Source: JBBWZH01 sp035544115 (GTDB lineage Bacteria; Actinomycetota; Actinomycetes; Mycobacteriales; CADCTP01). Taken from it: DNA of 64,000 nucleotides. The notes beneath the pieces are model-generated. The model was not told the DNA's origin. It saw only the letters and a program-made list of their open reading frames with translations, and did no database searches. This document shows, in pieces, positions 23,120-32,451 of the stretch; position 1 is the stretch's first letter, and each line of letters starts with the position of its first letter. A program made the translations under genes and the position numbers. The stretch covers positions 2,914,001 to 2,978,000 of the forward strand of contig OY970235.1 in NCBI GenBank assembly GCA_963714145.1, read 5' to 3'.

Positions 23120-26100
23120 TCACCCGACCCCGGCCACACAGCCGGCACCGAGCAGCGCTTTCAGGTCACCCATCAGCGCCGGAGTGGGCGCGACCCGCAA
23201 CCCTTCGGCGACCCGCAGCCGGGTGGTGCGCTCGCCGTTCAGCAACTGCAACTGCACCTCGGTGGTGCCCGGGTGGCTGGCCAGGACGTCGCGCAGCCGG
23301 TCTACCACCGGTGGGGTGCAGCGGACCGCCGGCAGCGAGACCACCACCGGCCCGCGCGGGCCGTCGGAGAGGTCCGGCGTGCTCAACTCCATCGCGATGA
23401 GCTTGGCCACGTCCTCGCGGTGGTCCACCCGGCCCTTGATCACCACTACGGCGTCCTCGGCGACCATGATGCCCACCTGGGCGTAGGTGGCCGGGAAGAA
23501 CAGCACCTCGACCGAGCCCTCAAGGTCTTCCAGCACGGCCGAGGCCCAGGGCAGGCCGGTCTTGTTCACCCGGCGCAGCACGCTGGACAGGATGCCGGCG
23601 ACCGTCACGATCTGCCCGTCGCCGACCGCGTCGGTCTGCAGCGCGCCGACCGAGTTGTCGGCAGCGGCGGCCAGCACGTGTTCCACCCCGAACAGCGGGT
23701 GGTCGGAGACGTACAGGCCGAGCATCTCCCGCTCGAATGCGAGCAACTGCGTCTTGTCCCACTCGTCGGTCGGGACGGTGAACTCGAACACCGCCGACAG
23801 CGCCGAGCCGTCGTCGTTGTCCATCCCGCCGAACAGGTCGAACTGGCCGACCGCCTCGGCCTTCTTGGTCTGCACGCAGGCGTCGATCGCCTCGGCGTGG
23901 ATCACCAGCAGGCCGCGCCGGGCATGGTTGAGCGAGTCGAACGCGCCGGCCTTGATCAGCGACTCAACCGTCTTCTTGTTGCAGACGACCGGATCGACCT
24001 TGCGCAGGAAGTCGGAGAAGTCGGCGAACTGGCCCTTGGCCTTCCGGGTGGCCACGATCGAGGCGACCACGTTCTCGCCGACATTGCGGATCGCGGACAG
24101 CCCGAACCGGATGTCGGTACCCACCGGGGTGAAGTTCGAGTCGGACGAGTTCACGTCCGGCGGGAGCACCTTGATGCCCATCTTGCGGCACTCGTTCAGG
24201 TAGACGGCGCTCTTGTCCTTGTCGTCCTTGATGCTGGTCAGCAGCCCAGCCATGTACTCGGCCGGGTAGTTCGCCTTGAGGAACGCGGTCCAGTACGAGA
24301 TCAGCCCGTACGCGGCCGAGTGGGCCTTGTTGAAGGCGTAGTCGGAGAACGGGACGAGGATGTCCCAGAGCGTCTTGATGGCGCCGTCGGAGTAGCCGTT
24401 CTCCTTCATGCCGTTGGAGAACGGGACGAACTCCTTGTCCAGGATCTCCTTCTTCTTCTTGCCCATCGCGCGGCGCAGCAGGTCGGCTTTGCCGAGCGAG
24501 TAGCCGGCCACCTTCTGCGCGATCGCCATGACCTGTTCCTGGTAGACGATCAGCCCGTACGTCTCGCCGAGAATCTCGGCCAGCGCCGTCTCCAGCTCCG
24601 GGTGGATCGGCACCACCGGCTTGCGGCCGTTCTTCCGGTCGGCGTAGTCGTTGTGCGCGTTCGCGCCCATCGGCCCCGGCCGGTAGAGCGCGCCGACCGC
24701 GGAGATGTCGTCGAACGTCGTGGGCCGCATGGACCGCAGCAGCGAGCGCATCGGCCCGCCGTCGAACTGGAACACGCCCAGCGTGTCGCCCCGGGCGAGC
24801 AGGTCGTACGCCTGTGGATCGTCCAGCGGCACCTGCTCCAGGATGAGCTTCGCGCCGCGGTTCGCCTCGATGTTGATCAGGCAGTCGTCCAGCACGGTCA
24901 GGTTGCGCAGCCCGAGGAAGTCCATCTTCAGCAGGCCGAGGTTCTCGCAGGCACCCATGTCGAACTGGGTGATGATCGCGCCGTCCTGCTCCCGGCGCTG
25001 GATCGGGATCACGTCCAGCAGCGGGTCGCGGGACAGGATCACGCCGGCCGCGTGCACCCCCCACTGCCGCTTCAGCCCTTCCAGCCCGCGGGCGGTGTCG
25101 ACGACCTTGCGCGCCTCGCTGTCGCCCTCGTACAGGGTGCGGAACTCGGCCGCCTCGTTGTACCGCGGGTGCTGCGGGTCGAAGATCCCGGACAGCGGGA
25201 TGTCCTTGCCCATCACCGGCGGCGGCATCACCTTGGTGATCCGGTCTCCGGTGGAGAACGGGAAACCCAGCACCCGGGCCGAGTCCTTGACCGCCTGCTT
25301 CGCCTTGATCGTGCCGTACGTGATGATCTGCGCGACCCGCGCTTCGCCGTACTTCTCGGTGGTGTAGCGGATCATGTCGCCGCGCCGGCGCTCGTCGAAG
25401 TCCAGGTCGATGTCCGGCATCGAGACCCGGTCGGGGTTGAGGAACCGCTCGAAGATCAGCCCGTGTTCGAGCGGGTCGAGCTCGGTGATGCCGAGCGCGT
25501 ACGCGATCACCGCGCCGGCCGCCGAGCCGCGGCCCGGGCCGGTCCGGATGCCGTTCTCGTGCGCATGCCGGATCAGGTCGGCGACGACGAGAAAGTAACC
25601 CGGATAACCCATCTGGCAGATGACGCCGAGCTCGTACTCGGCCTGCTTGCGGTGGCTCTCCGGAATGCCGGCCGGGAACCGCCGGGCCAGGCCCCGCTCG
25701 ACCTCCTTGACCAGGAACGACTCCTCGGACTCGCCGGCCGGCACGGCGAACCGGGGCATCAGGTCGGCGCCCTCGGTGAAGCCGATGTCGCACCGCTCGG
25801 CGACCAGCAGCGTGTTGTCGCACGCCTCCGGGAGCTCCCGGAAGACCTCGCGCATCTCGGCCGGCGACTTCAGGTAGTAGTCCGAGCCTTCGAACTTGAA
25901 CCGGTTGGGATCCGCCATGGTCTTGCCGGACTGCACGCACAGCAACACCCCGTGCGCTTCCGCGTCCGCGCTGTAGGTGTAGTGCAGGTCGTTCGTGGCC
26001 AGCAGCGGCAGGTCCAGATCGCGGGCCAGCTTGAGCAGGTCGGCGCGCACCCGCTGCTCGACCCCGAGCCCGTGCTCCATCAGCTCGAGGTAGAAGTTCT

Positions 26101-26653
26101 CCGCGCCGAAGATGTCACGCAGCTCGGCGGCGGCCTGCCGGGCGGCGGCGTAGTCGCCGAGCCGCAGCCGGGTCTGCACCTCGCCGCCGGGGCAGCCGGT
26201 GGTCGCGATCAGGCCTTCCGCGTAGGACTGGATCAGCTCGCGGTCGATCCGCGGCTTGTAGTAGTAGCCCTCCATCGACGCCAGGCTGGCCAGCCGGAAC
26301 AGGTTGTGCATGCCGGCCGTGTTGCGGGCCAGCAGGGTCATGTGCGTGTACGCGCCGCTGCCGGAGACGTCGTCCTCGCCGCCGTTGCCCCAGCGCACCC
26401 GGGTCCGCTCGAACCGGCTGGTGCCCGGGGTGACGTACGCCTCCATGCCGATGATCGGCTTCACCCCGGCGGCGGTGGCCTGCTTCCAGAAGTCGTACGC
26501 GCCGAACACGTTCCCGTGGTCGGTCATCGACAGCGCCGGCATGCCCATCTTGGCCGTCTCGGCGAACAGATCCTTCAGCCGGGCGGCACCGTCGAGCATC
26601 GAGTACTCGGTGTGCACATGGAGGTGTACGAAGGATTTCTCACCGCCAGCCAC
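23120..26653 (-). CDS. dnaE: DNA polymerase III subunit alpha DnaE1
   Basis: The 1177-residue replicative polymerase has the expected domain order. The PHP domain opens with FVHLHVHTEYSMLDGAARL and shows ALSMTDHGNVFGAYDF. The palm has GPGRGSAAGAVIAYALGITE and the catalytic PDIDLDFDERRR (near 414). The fingers region includes FNKAHSAAYGLISY, then a helix-hairpin-helix segment, and an OB fold near the C-terminus (GQIVTVAGILSSVLRRVNK). The PHP histidines appear intact, so proofreading by this domain, as in mycobacterial DnaE1, is possible. The GTG at 26653 gives the normal start; the open frame continues upstream for about 300 non-homologous codons and is rejected. Confidence 0.97.
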   Translation of the reverse strand: MAGGEKSFVHLHVHTEYSMLDGAARLKDLFAETAKMGMPALSMTDHGNVFGAYDFWKQATAAGVKPIIGMEAYVTPGTSRFERTRVRWGNGGEDDVSGSGAYTHMTLLARNTAGMHNLFRLASLASMEGYYYKPRIDRELIQSYAEGLIATTGCPGGEVQTRLRLGDYAAARQAAAELRDIFGAENFYLELMEHGLGVEQRVRADLLKLARDLDLPLLATNDLHYTYSADAEAHGVLLCVQSGKTMADPNRFKFEGSDYYLKSPAEMREVFRELPEACDNTLLVAERCDIGFTEGADLMPRFAVPAGESEESFLVKEVERGLARRFPAGIPESHRKQAEYELGVICQMGYPGYFLVVADLIRHAHENGIRTGPGRGSAAGAVIAYALGITELDPLEHGLIFERFLNPDRVSMPDIDLDFDERRRGDMIRYTTEKYGEARVAQIITYGTIKAKQAVKDSARVLGFPFSTGDRITKVMPPPVMGKDIPLSGIFDPQHPRYNEAAEFRTLYEGDSEARKVVDTARGLEGLKRQWGVHAAGVILSRDPLLDVIPIQRREQDGAIITQFDMGACENLGLLKMDFLGLRNLTVLDDCLINIEANRGAKLILEQVPLDDPQAYDLLARGDTLGVFQFDGGPMRSLLRSMRPTTFDDISAVGALYRPGPMGANAHNDYADRKNGRKPVVPIHPELETALAEILGETYGLIVYQEQVMAIAQKVAGYSLGKADLLRRAMGKKKKEILDKEFVPFSNGMKENGYSDGAIKTLWDILVPFSDYAFNKAHSAAYGLISYWTAFLKANYPAEYMAGLLTSIKDDKDKSAVYLNECRKMGIKVLPPDVNSSDSNFTPVGTDIRFGLSAIRNVGENVVASIVATRKAKGQFADFSDFLRKVDPVVCNKKTVESLIKAGAFDSLNHARRGLLVIHAEAIDACVQTKKAEAVGQFDLFGGMDNDDGSALSAVFEFTVPTDEWDKTQLLAFEREMLGLYVSDHPLFGVEHVLAAAADNSVGALQTDAVGDGQIVTVAGILSSVLRRVNKTGLPWASAVLEDLEGSVEVLFFPATYAQVGIMVAEDAVVVIKGRVDHREDVAKLIAMELSTPDLSDGPRGPVVVSLPAVRCTPPVVDRLRDVLASHPGTTEVQLQLLNGERTTRLRVAEGLRVAPTPALMGDLKALLGAGCVAGVG

Positions 26654-26766
26654 CGGACGACAGTACCGCCGCGGCCCGACAATTTCGGGCCGGGCCGCCC
26701 GCCGCGCTGGACGCCCGGCGTGTCGCCGGACCGCCGGTTGCCGGCCGGGTTGCGGCCCGGTTGCGG

Positions 26767-27540
26767 TCAGCCATCGGCCTGATGCCGACCGTGCTGGCCG
26801 CGCCGGTGCTGCGGCCGGTCGGCGGCCAGCACCAGCACCCGCATGTCGACCAGAACGTGGTACAGCACCGGCAGCAGCAGGCTGCCGGAGCCCAGGTACA
26901 GCACGGTCAGGCAGCCGCCGAGCACGGCGGTCACCACCACCCCGGCGCCGCCCTGGTAGTTGTGCGCCAGCCCGAACGCCAGCGCGCTGAACAGCACCAG
27001 CTTGGCCGACCCCGGCTCCGGCCGCAGCGCCCCGGCCACCGCCAGCAGCACGCCCCGGTACAGCGTCTCCTCGCACACACCGGCGGTCACCGCGAGCGCC
27101 GCGAACGACCGCCGCTCCCGGACCGTCCGCGGCAGCAGCGCCACCACCTCGCCCGGCGCGGCCACCTCCACACCCTCCTCGACCCGGCGCCGCAGCATCA
27201 CCAGCAGCACCACGCTGAGCACCAGGCCGAGCGTGCCGACGACCGTGTACGGCGTCCCGCCGCCGGCCAGCCGGGGCCAGCGGACGCCGATGTCGGCCAG
27301 GTCCAGCCCCGGCGCCACCGCCACCAGCAGCAGCGCGACACCGACCGCGGACCACTCCAGCAGCGTCGTCCGCCGGTACCGGAGCAGCCGGGCCCGCGGG
27401 TTCCGGCTCAGCGTGCGGCGGAACCGGCGCTGGCTCCAGCCCCCGACGATCGGCTGGCCGAGCACCAGGTAGCCGGCCAGCAGCACCGCGAACACCGCGA
27501 CCGCGCCGGCCAGCGTGACGTTCTCGGCTACCGGATGCAC
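26767..27540 (-). CDS. CPBP (CAAX protease/bacteriocin-processing) family membrane protease
   Basis: This 257-residue protein with about seven membrane segments carries the Abi/CPBP motifs: VCEETLYRGVLL (paired Glu and Arg of motif 1, near 145), LAFGLAHNYQGG (His of motif 2) and LPVLYHVLVDM (His and Asp of motif 3). These place it in the intramembrane metal-type protease family related to Rce1. The substrate is unknown. It lies between the RluD-type gene and dnaE on the same strand, with its GTG inside a short frame that begins at the RluD stop. Confidence 0.88.
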   Translation of the reverse strand: MHPVAENVTLAGAVAVFAVLLAGYLVLGQPIVGGWSQRRFRRTLSRNPRARLLRYRRTTLLEWSAVGVALLLVAVAPGLDLADIGVRWPRLAGGGTPYTVVGTLGLVLSVVLLVMLRRRVEEGVEVAAPGEVVALLPRTVRERRSFAALAVTAGVCEETLYRGVLLAVAGALRPEPGSAKLVLFSALAFGLAHNYQGGAGVVVTAVLGGCLTVLYLGSGSLLLPVLYHVLVDMRVLVLAADRPQHRRGQHGRHQADG

Positions 27541-27611
27541 CGGCCGGCTCCGTCACGCCGGGCGGCGCACCGCCCCTTCCCCCGTCTCCCCCGTCGCCGG
27601 CCCGGCCTCAT
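27528..27611 (-). CDS. 27-codon mini-ORF between the RluD-type gene and the CPBP gene
   Basis: The ATG at 27611 overlaps the upstream stop in ATGA. The frame (MRPGRRRGRRGKGRCAARRD, then GAGRCIR) ends with a TAG 13 nt inside the CPBP gene. It fills the gap like the other junction frames but the end overlap is longer. I give it low weight as a gene. Confidence 0.25.
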   Translation of the reverse strand: MRPGRRRGRRGKGRCAARRDGAGRCIR

Positions 27612-28534
27612 GGCTCCCGGATCACGTCGAGGGCGTGCGCAAGATCGTCCGGGTACGGGCTCTCGAACTCCACCCACCGGCCGTCCGCCGGGTGCGCGAA
27701 GCCGAGCCGGCGGGCGTGCAGCCACTGCCGGGTCAACCCCAGGTGCGCGGCCAGCGTCGGGTCGCCGCCGTAGGCCAGGTCACCCACGCACGGGTGCCGG
27801 ACCGCCGCCAGGTGCACCCGGATCTGGTGCGTGCGGCCGGTCTCCAGCTTGACGTCCAGCAGCGTCGCGGCGCGGAACGCCTCCAGCGTGTCGTAGTGGG
27901 TCACGCTCGGCCGGCCGCCGGCCACCACCGCGAACTTCCAGTCCTGGCCGGGATGCCGGTCGATGGGCGCGTCGATGGTGCCCCGGGTCGGGTCCGGATG
28001 CCCCTGGGCCAGCGCGTGGTAGCGCTTGTCCACCGTGCGGTCCCGGAACGCGTCCTTGAGCCAGCTGTACGCCGTCTCGCTCTTGGCCAGCACCATCAGC
28101 CCGGTGGTGCCCACATCCAGCCGGTGCACCACGCCCTGCCGCTCCGCCGCCCCGGACGTGGCCAGCCGGTGCCCCATGGCCGCGACGCCCTGGACCACGG
28201 TCGGGCCGTCCCAGCCCGGGCTCGGGTGGGCCGCCACGCCCACCGGCTTGTCCACCACCACAATGTCGTCGTCGGCGTAGATGACGGTCAGGCCCGGCAC
28301 CGGCTGCGGCGCCATCGAGGGCGGCGCCGGCGGCGGCGGCAGCTCCACTTCCAGCCAGTCCCCCGCCGAGACCCGGTCCGACCGGCCCTGCGCGACGCCG
28401 CCGATGGACACCTCGCCCTTGTCCGCCAGCGCCGCGGCCGCGGTCCGGGACAGGCCGAACAGCCGCGCCAGCGCCGCGTCCACCCGCAACCCGTCCAGAC
28501 CGTCCGGCACCGGCAGGGTCCGCCGCCCGGTCAC
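27608..28534 (-). CDS. RluD-type 23S rRNA pseudouridine synthase
   Basis: The protein has 308 residues. An S4-like RNA-binding domain (LRVDAALARLFGLSRTAAAA, then GEVSIGG) is followed by the pseudouridine synthase domain with the catalytic Asp in VVHRLDVGTTGLMVLAKSE and later GRTHQIRVHLAAVRHPCVGD. Family members modify 23S rRNA in the large subunit; the exact site is not deducible here. The GTG start overlaps the lspA stop in GTGA. The pairing lspA-rluD is widely conserved in bacteria. Confidence 0.94.
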   Translation of the reverse strand: MTGRRTLPVPDGLDGLRVDAALARLFGLSRTAAAALADKGEVSIGGVAQGRSDRVSAGDWLEVELPPPPAPPSMAPQPVPGLTVIYADDDIVVVDKPVGVAAHPSPGWDGPTVVQGVAAMGHRLATSGAAERQGVVHRLDVGTTGLMVLAKSETAYSWLKDAFRDRTVDKRYHALAQGHPDPTRGTIDAPIDRHPGQDWKFAVVAGGRPSVTHYDTLEAFRAATLLDVKLETGRTHQIRVHLAAVRHPCVGDLAYGGDPTLAAHLGLTRQWLHARRLGFAHPADGRWVEFESPYPDDLAHALDVIREP

Positions 28535-31500
28535 CGCCCGCCCCCCTCGTCATCCCCCGCCGGCGGGTTGCCGGCCGACCTGCCTGCCGGCGGGTTGCCG
28601 GCTGATCCGCCCGCCGGCGGGTTGCCGGCCGATCCCTCGTCCCGGACGCTGCCGGCCGACTCCCCCGGCCCGGCACCGCCAGTGCCGCCGGCGGCTGGGG
28701 GCCCGGCGCCCGGCTGGCCGCCGCCGGCGTGGCCAGCCGGTGGCCTGCCACCGGCGGATCGATCGGTGCCGGCCCGGGCTTCGATCCGCTCGTGTTCGGT
28801 CCGCTCGTCCCCGGTGTGCGGGGTGGGTGGTGGTGCGTCGGGGTCGATGATCGGGATGGGGCCGGTGCGCTCGGCGGCGCTGCTGCGGATGGTGTCCTCG
28901 GCGCGGCGGAGTGCGTCGTCGGCCCGGCGGGTGGCGTGATCGGCCCGCAGCGCCAACTCGTGCGTGGCCCGGGTCAGTTCCTCGGCCCGCCGGACCAGGT
29001 CCGCGGTCCGCCGGGCCAGATCGTCCCCAGCCGCCTGCGCCGGCGTACGGGGCCGGGCCGCCGGCCCGCCGGCCGGTGGTGGCAACGACGGGTGCGGCCC
29101 AACCAGCGGCCCCGGCCGGTTCGCCGGACGGACCGGCGGGGTCGATCCGGGCCGCGGGCCTGGCAGCGACGACGACGGCGTCACGGACGCCGGATCCGCC
29201 CCGGACACCTGGCCAGGGCGGCCGACCGGGCCAGGGTTCGCCGGGCCCGGGTTGGCCGGGCCAGGTCGGCCGGCTAGGCCGGGGGTGGCCGGGCCAGGGC
29301 GGCCGGCCGGGCTGGGGTTGGCCGGGCCGGGGCTGGCCGGGAAGACGGGCGGCAGGTTCGGCCGGGGCGGCGGCCCTGCGGGCGAACCCTGGCGCACAGC
29401 CGGCGGCGGCCCAGGAGGGCTGGCCGGGAAGACGGGCGGCAAGTCCGGCCGGTGCGGCGGCCCAGCGGGCGGACCCTGACCCGCCGCCGGCGGCGGCCCA
29501 GGAGGGCTGGCTGGAAAGACGGGCGACAGGTCCGGCCAGGGCGGCGCCCCAGGGGGCGGCGGCCCTGCGGGCGGACCCTGGCGCACCGCCGGCGGCCCAG
29601 GAGGGCTGGCCGGGAAGACAGGCGGCAAGTCCGGCCGGGGCGGCGCCCCAGCGGGCGGCGGCGCTGCGGGCGGCGGCGCTGCGGGCGGGCCCTGGCGCAC
29701 CGCCGGCGGCGGCCCAGGAGGGCTGGCCGGGAAGACAGGCGGCAAGTCCGGCCGGGGCGGTGCCCCAGCGGGCGGCGGCGCTGCGGGCGGGCCCTGGCGC
29801 GCCGCTGGCGGCGGCCCAGGTTGCGCTGGCTGGGCAGCGTCCGGCGCGTGGGCCACCGGCGGCTGACCGGGCGCCGGCCCAGGGCCGGGCGGTGGCACCG
29901 GGACGGCCGGGTCGGTGGCGGGCTCGGCGGCCGGCGACTCGGCCGCCGGCGACCGGTGTGGCGCCCGGCGCGGCGCGTACAGCCAGGGCGAGACCCGCGG
30001 CGCCGGGCCGGCCAGTGGTTCCGCCGGCGAATGACCGGCGCCGGCCGGGCCCGCGCCGCCGAGCGCCGCCGACCAGTCCGCCGCGGCCCGCTCGATCGCA
30101 GCCGGGATGGCCGCCGCCGGCCCCGCCGGCGGCGTCGGCACGGCCCGGTCGCCGGACCCCGTGGGCGCAGCCTGATCGGCCCGCCCCCGGTCGATGGGCG
30201 CCGTCCGGTCCGCGCGCGCCGCGGAGTCGGCGGAGGTAGCCCGGCCGGTGGGCGCCGGCTGCCCAGCCTGGTCGGGCACGCCGCTGTCCGCGGGCGCTGC
30301 CGGGTCGCTGAGCGGTCGGGGGCGGCGCGGCACCGCCGGCCAGCCGGTCAGCCGGCTCGGCCGCGGACCACCAACCGCCGGCGGCCGCCCCCTGACCGGT
30401 GTTCCGGCCGAGCCGGGGACTCCCCCGGCGGCGGCCGACGGCCGATCCGGCCCACTGTCCGACCGTCCCGGTACCGCGGCGTCGCCGGGGTTGGCAGTGG
30501 CTTCCTGGTCAGGGCCGCGGAGCCGGCCGGTCGGATCGTCCACGCCGGGCGCGCGGGGCTGGCCGGTCGGAGTGGCCACCGGGCCGAACCGGCCGGTCGG
30601 GTCGTCCACACCGGCGGCCGGGATCACGCCGGTCGGGTCGTCCACGCCGTTCCGGTCATTGACGCCGGGCCGGTCGTTGACGCCGGGCCGGTCGTCCATG
30701 CCGGGCCGGTCATTGACGCCAGGCCGGTCGTCCATGCCGGGCCGGTCATTGACGCCAGGCCGGTCGTCCATGCCGGGCCGGTCATTGACGCCGGGCCGGT
30801 CATTGACGCCGGGCCGGTCATTGACGCCAGGCCGGTCGTCCATGCCGGGCCGGTCGTTGACGCCGGGCCGGTCGTCGGCGCGGGGCCGGTCGCTCATGCC
30901 GGGCCGGTCGTTCCGGCCAGGTGGGCCGCCGGTCGTCGGGCGACGCCGGCCGGGACGCCAGGGACGCCGGAGCGGCCCGGCGGGCGACTCCTGGCGGGGC
31001 GGCGGGAGGTACTGCCGGGGCGGCCCGGGCCATGCTGGTGGCTGCGCGCCGGCCGAGCCGCCGGGCCCCGGCACCGGCTCGCGACCAGCAGGCTCCCCAC
31101 CACCGGGCACCCCGCCACCCGGCACCCGACCGCCAGGCACCCGACCGCCGGGCTCCGGGCCAGCCGGCACCGGCCACGGCCCACTCGACTCCAGACCGGC
31201 CGGCGACGGAACACCCCCACCAGGCGGCCGGCCAACCAACGGCGGCACCGGCCCACTCGACTCCAGACCGGCCGCTGACGGAACACCCCGAGCAGGCGGC
31301 CGGCCGACCAACGGCGGCACCGGCCACGGCCCACTCGACTCCGCACCGGCCGGCGACGGAACACCCCGAGCAGGCGGCCGGCCGAGCAACGGCGGCACCG
31401 GCCACGGCCCACTGGACTCCGGGCCGGTCGGCTGTGCCGGGATCGGCCAGGAGGCGGTCGACTCCGCGCCGCCCGGGCCGGCGCCGACCCGTGGGGGCAC

Positions 31501-32136
31501 CGGCCGGGCGCCGCCGGGACCGGCACCCGGCGGGCGGCCGGGCGGGGCCGCGCGGCGGGCCGTCGGGGCGTCGTCCCGCTGCCGGCTGCCGTCGATCTCG
31601 AAGCCGAGAGCGGCCAGCGCGACGGCGAGGACGCCGCCGATCACGATGCCGGAGTCGGCGAAGTTGAAGATCGGCCAGGCCTGGCCGTACGGGTCGAAGA
31701 GGCTGATCCAGTCGACCACCGCGCCGCGCAGCGGGGCCGGCGCCCGGAACACCCGGTCGATCAGGTTGCCGCCGGCGCCACCGAGGATCAGCCCGAGGCA
31801 GATCGCCCAGGACGCCGACCGCAGCCGGGACGCGGTCCGGATGATCACTACCACCACGGCCACCGCCACCGCGGTGAACAGCACGGTCAGGCCCTCGGCG
31901 AAGGAGAACGCGGCACCGGTGTTGCGCGCCTGGGTGACATACACCAGCCCGCCGAACAGCTTCACCGATCGCCCGGTCAGCCACTGCACCGCGATGATCT
32001 TGGTGACCAGGTCGGTACCGATCAGCGCGAGCGCGACGGTCGCGAGCAGCCGGGTCCGGCGCGGGCGCGGGCCGGGGGCGGGCCGGTCCGGCGGGCCGGC
32101 GGTGGCGCCGTCCCGCTGCGCGCCGATGTTCGTCAC
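28531..32136 (-). CDS. lspA: Lipoprotein signal peptidase LspA with a ~1000-residue disordered extension
   Basis: Residues 1-190 are a complete signal peptidase II with four membrane helices and both catalytic Asp motifs, GGNLIDRVF (near 125) and FNFADSGIVIGG (near 157). It cleaves the signal peptide of diacylated prolipoproteins. The frame then continues without a stop for about 1000 residues of Pro/Gly/Ala/Arg low complexity, predicted cytoplasmic: repeats of about 26 residues (PPLVGRPPARGVPS), a PGVNDR/PGMDDR hexapeptide array, Pro-rich repeats of about 34 residues (PPVFPASPPGPPPA), and near the end an Ala/Arg/Glu coiled-coil-like stretch (DLVRRAEELTRATHELALRA). Normal LspA has 160-220 residues. 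I chose the GTG at 32136 because codons upstream lack coding bias. The stop overlaps the next gene in GTGA. Confidence 0.88.
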   Translation of the reverse strand: MTNIGAQRDGATAGPPDRPAPGPRPRRTRLLATVALALIGTDLVTKIIAVQWLTGRSVKLFGGLVYVTQARNTGAAFSFAEGLTVLFTAVAVAVVVVIIRTASRLRSASWAICLGLILGGAGGNLIDRVFRAPAPLRGAVVDWISLFDPYGQAWPIFNFADSGIVIGGVLAVALAALGFEIDGSRQRDDAPTARRAAPPGRPPGAGPGGARPVPPRVGAGPGGAESTASWPIPAQPTGPESSGPWPVPPLLGRPPARGVPSPAGAESSGPWPVPPLVGRPPARGVPSAAGLESSGPVPPLVGRPPGGGVPSPAGLESSGPWPVPAGPEPGGRVPGGRVPGGGVPGGGEPAGREPVPGPGGSAGAQPPAWPGPPRQYLPPPRQESPAGPLRRPWRPGRRRPTTGGPPGRNDRPGMSDRPRADDRPGVNDRPGMDDRPGVNDRPGVNDRPGVNDRPGMDDRPGVNDRPGMDDRPGVNDRPGMDDRPGVNDRPGVNDRNGVDDPTGVIPAAGVDDPTGRFGPVATPTGQPRAPGVDDPTGRLRGPDQEATANPGDAAVPGRSDSGPDRPSAAAGGVPGSAGTPVRGRPPAVGGPRPSRLTGWPAVPRRPRPLSDPAAPADSGVPDQAGQPAPTGRATSADSAARADRTAPIDRGRADQAAPTGSGDRAVPTPPAGPAAAIPAAIERAAADWSAALGGAGPAGAGHSPAEPLAGPAPRVSPWLYAPRRAPHRSPAAESPAAEPATDPAVPVPPPGPGPAPGQPPVAHAPDAAQPAQPGPPPAARQGPPAAPPPAGAPPRPDLPPVFPASPPGPPPAVRQGPPAAPPPAAPPPAGAPPRPDLPPVFPASPPGPPAVRQGPPAGPPPPGAPPWPDLSPVFPASPPGPPPAAGQGPPAGPPHRPDLPPVFPASPPGPPPAVRQGSPAGPPPRPNLPPVFPASPGPANPSPAGRPGPATPGLAGRPGPANPGPANPGPVGRPGQVSGADPASVTPSSSLPGPRPGSTPPVRPANRPGPLVGPHPSLPPPAGGPAARPRTPAQAAGDDLARRTADLVRRAEELTRATHELALRADHATRRADDALRRAEDTIRSSAAERTGPIPIIDPDAPPPTPHTGDERTEHERIEARAGTDRSAGGRPPAGHAGGGQPGAGPPAAGGTGGAGPGESAGSVRDEGSAGNPPAGGSAGNPPAGRSAGNPPAGDDEGGGR
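29280..29840. repeat. Proline-rich long repeats in the lspA tail
   Basis: About five units of roughly 90-110 bp, each with a GGCTGGCCGGGAAGACGGGCG-like core (recognisable at about 29330, 29425, 29505, 29605 and 29725), encode FPASPPGPPPAxRQGPPA-type repeats. Units differ by small in-frame gains and losses, as expected from unequal exchange. Confidence 0.7.
30645..30903. repeat. 18-bp minisatellite in the lspA tail (PGVNDR/PGMDDR array)
   Basis: About 14 units of 18 bp (core CCGGGCCGGTC plus TTGACG or GTCCATG) run head to tail. Two unit types alternate, coding PGVNDR and PGMDDR. Near identity of units indicates recent expansion. Confidence 0.85.
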
Positions 32137-32451
32137 TGCTCCATTCTCACGGTCCGCGCCAGTTCCCGACACGCCGGGCGTATCTCAAGCCACGCCGACG
32201 ACCGGACCGACTCCGCCGGCCGCTACCCGCAGCCGCCCGAGATCGCCGGTTTCTGCCCCGCCGGCCCAGGTGCCGCCGACCCGACCCGACCCGACCGGGC
32301 CGCGCCCGCCCGCGCTCCGGCGAGACCACCCGGCCGACGGGCGGAACCCGGCGACAGTGCCCCAGCCGGCCCGGGCACTGACGACAACCGGCCCCTGGAA
32401 CCGGCCGGACCGCCCGGTAACCCGGGCGACCCGCCCGGCACCGCTGCCGGG
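32137..32451. other. Intergenic region upstream of lspA
   Basis: The 315 bp lie between the lspA start and the stop of the DksA-like gene. I see no convincing ORF, promoter hexamers or RNA motif. A GC-rich imperfect stem around 32420-32456 may end the DksA-like transcript. Confidence 0.4.

Noticed and set aside
23273..26782. Open frame of more than 1100 codons on the plus strand opposite dnaE
   Set aside because: It is antisense to a clear DnaE and has the Arg/Gly/His/Val composition of a GC-rich shadow frame; no domain is visible.
26654..27556. In-frame upstream extension of dnaE of about 300 codons
   Set aside because: The DnaE PHP domain starts normally at 26653; the extension overlaps the CPBP gene in another frame and has shadow composition.
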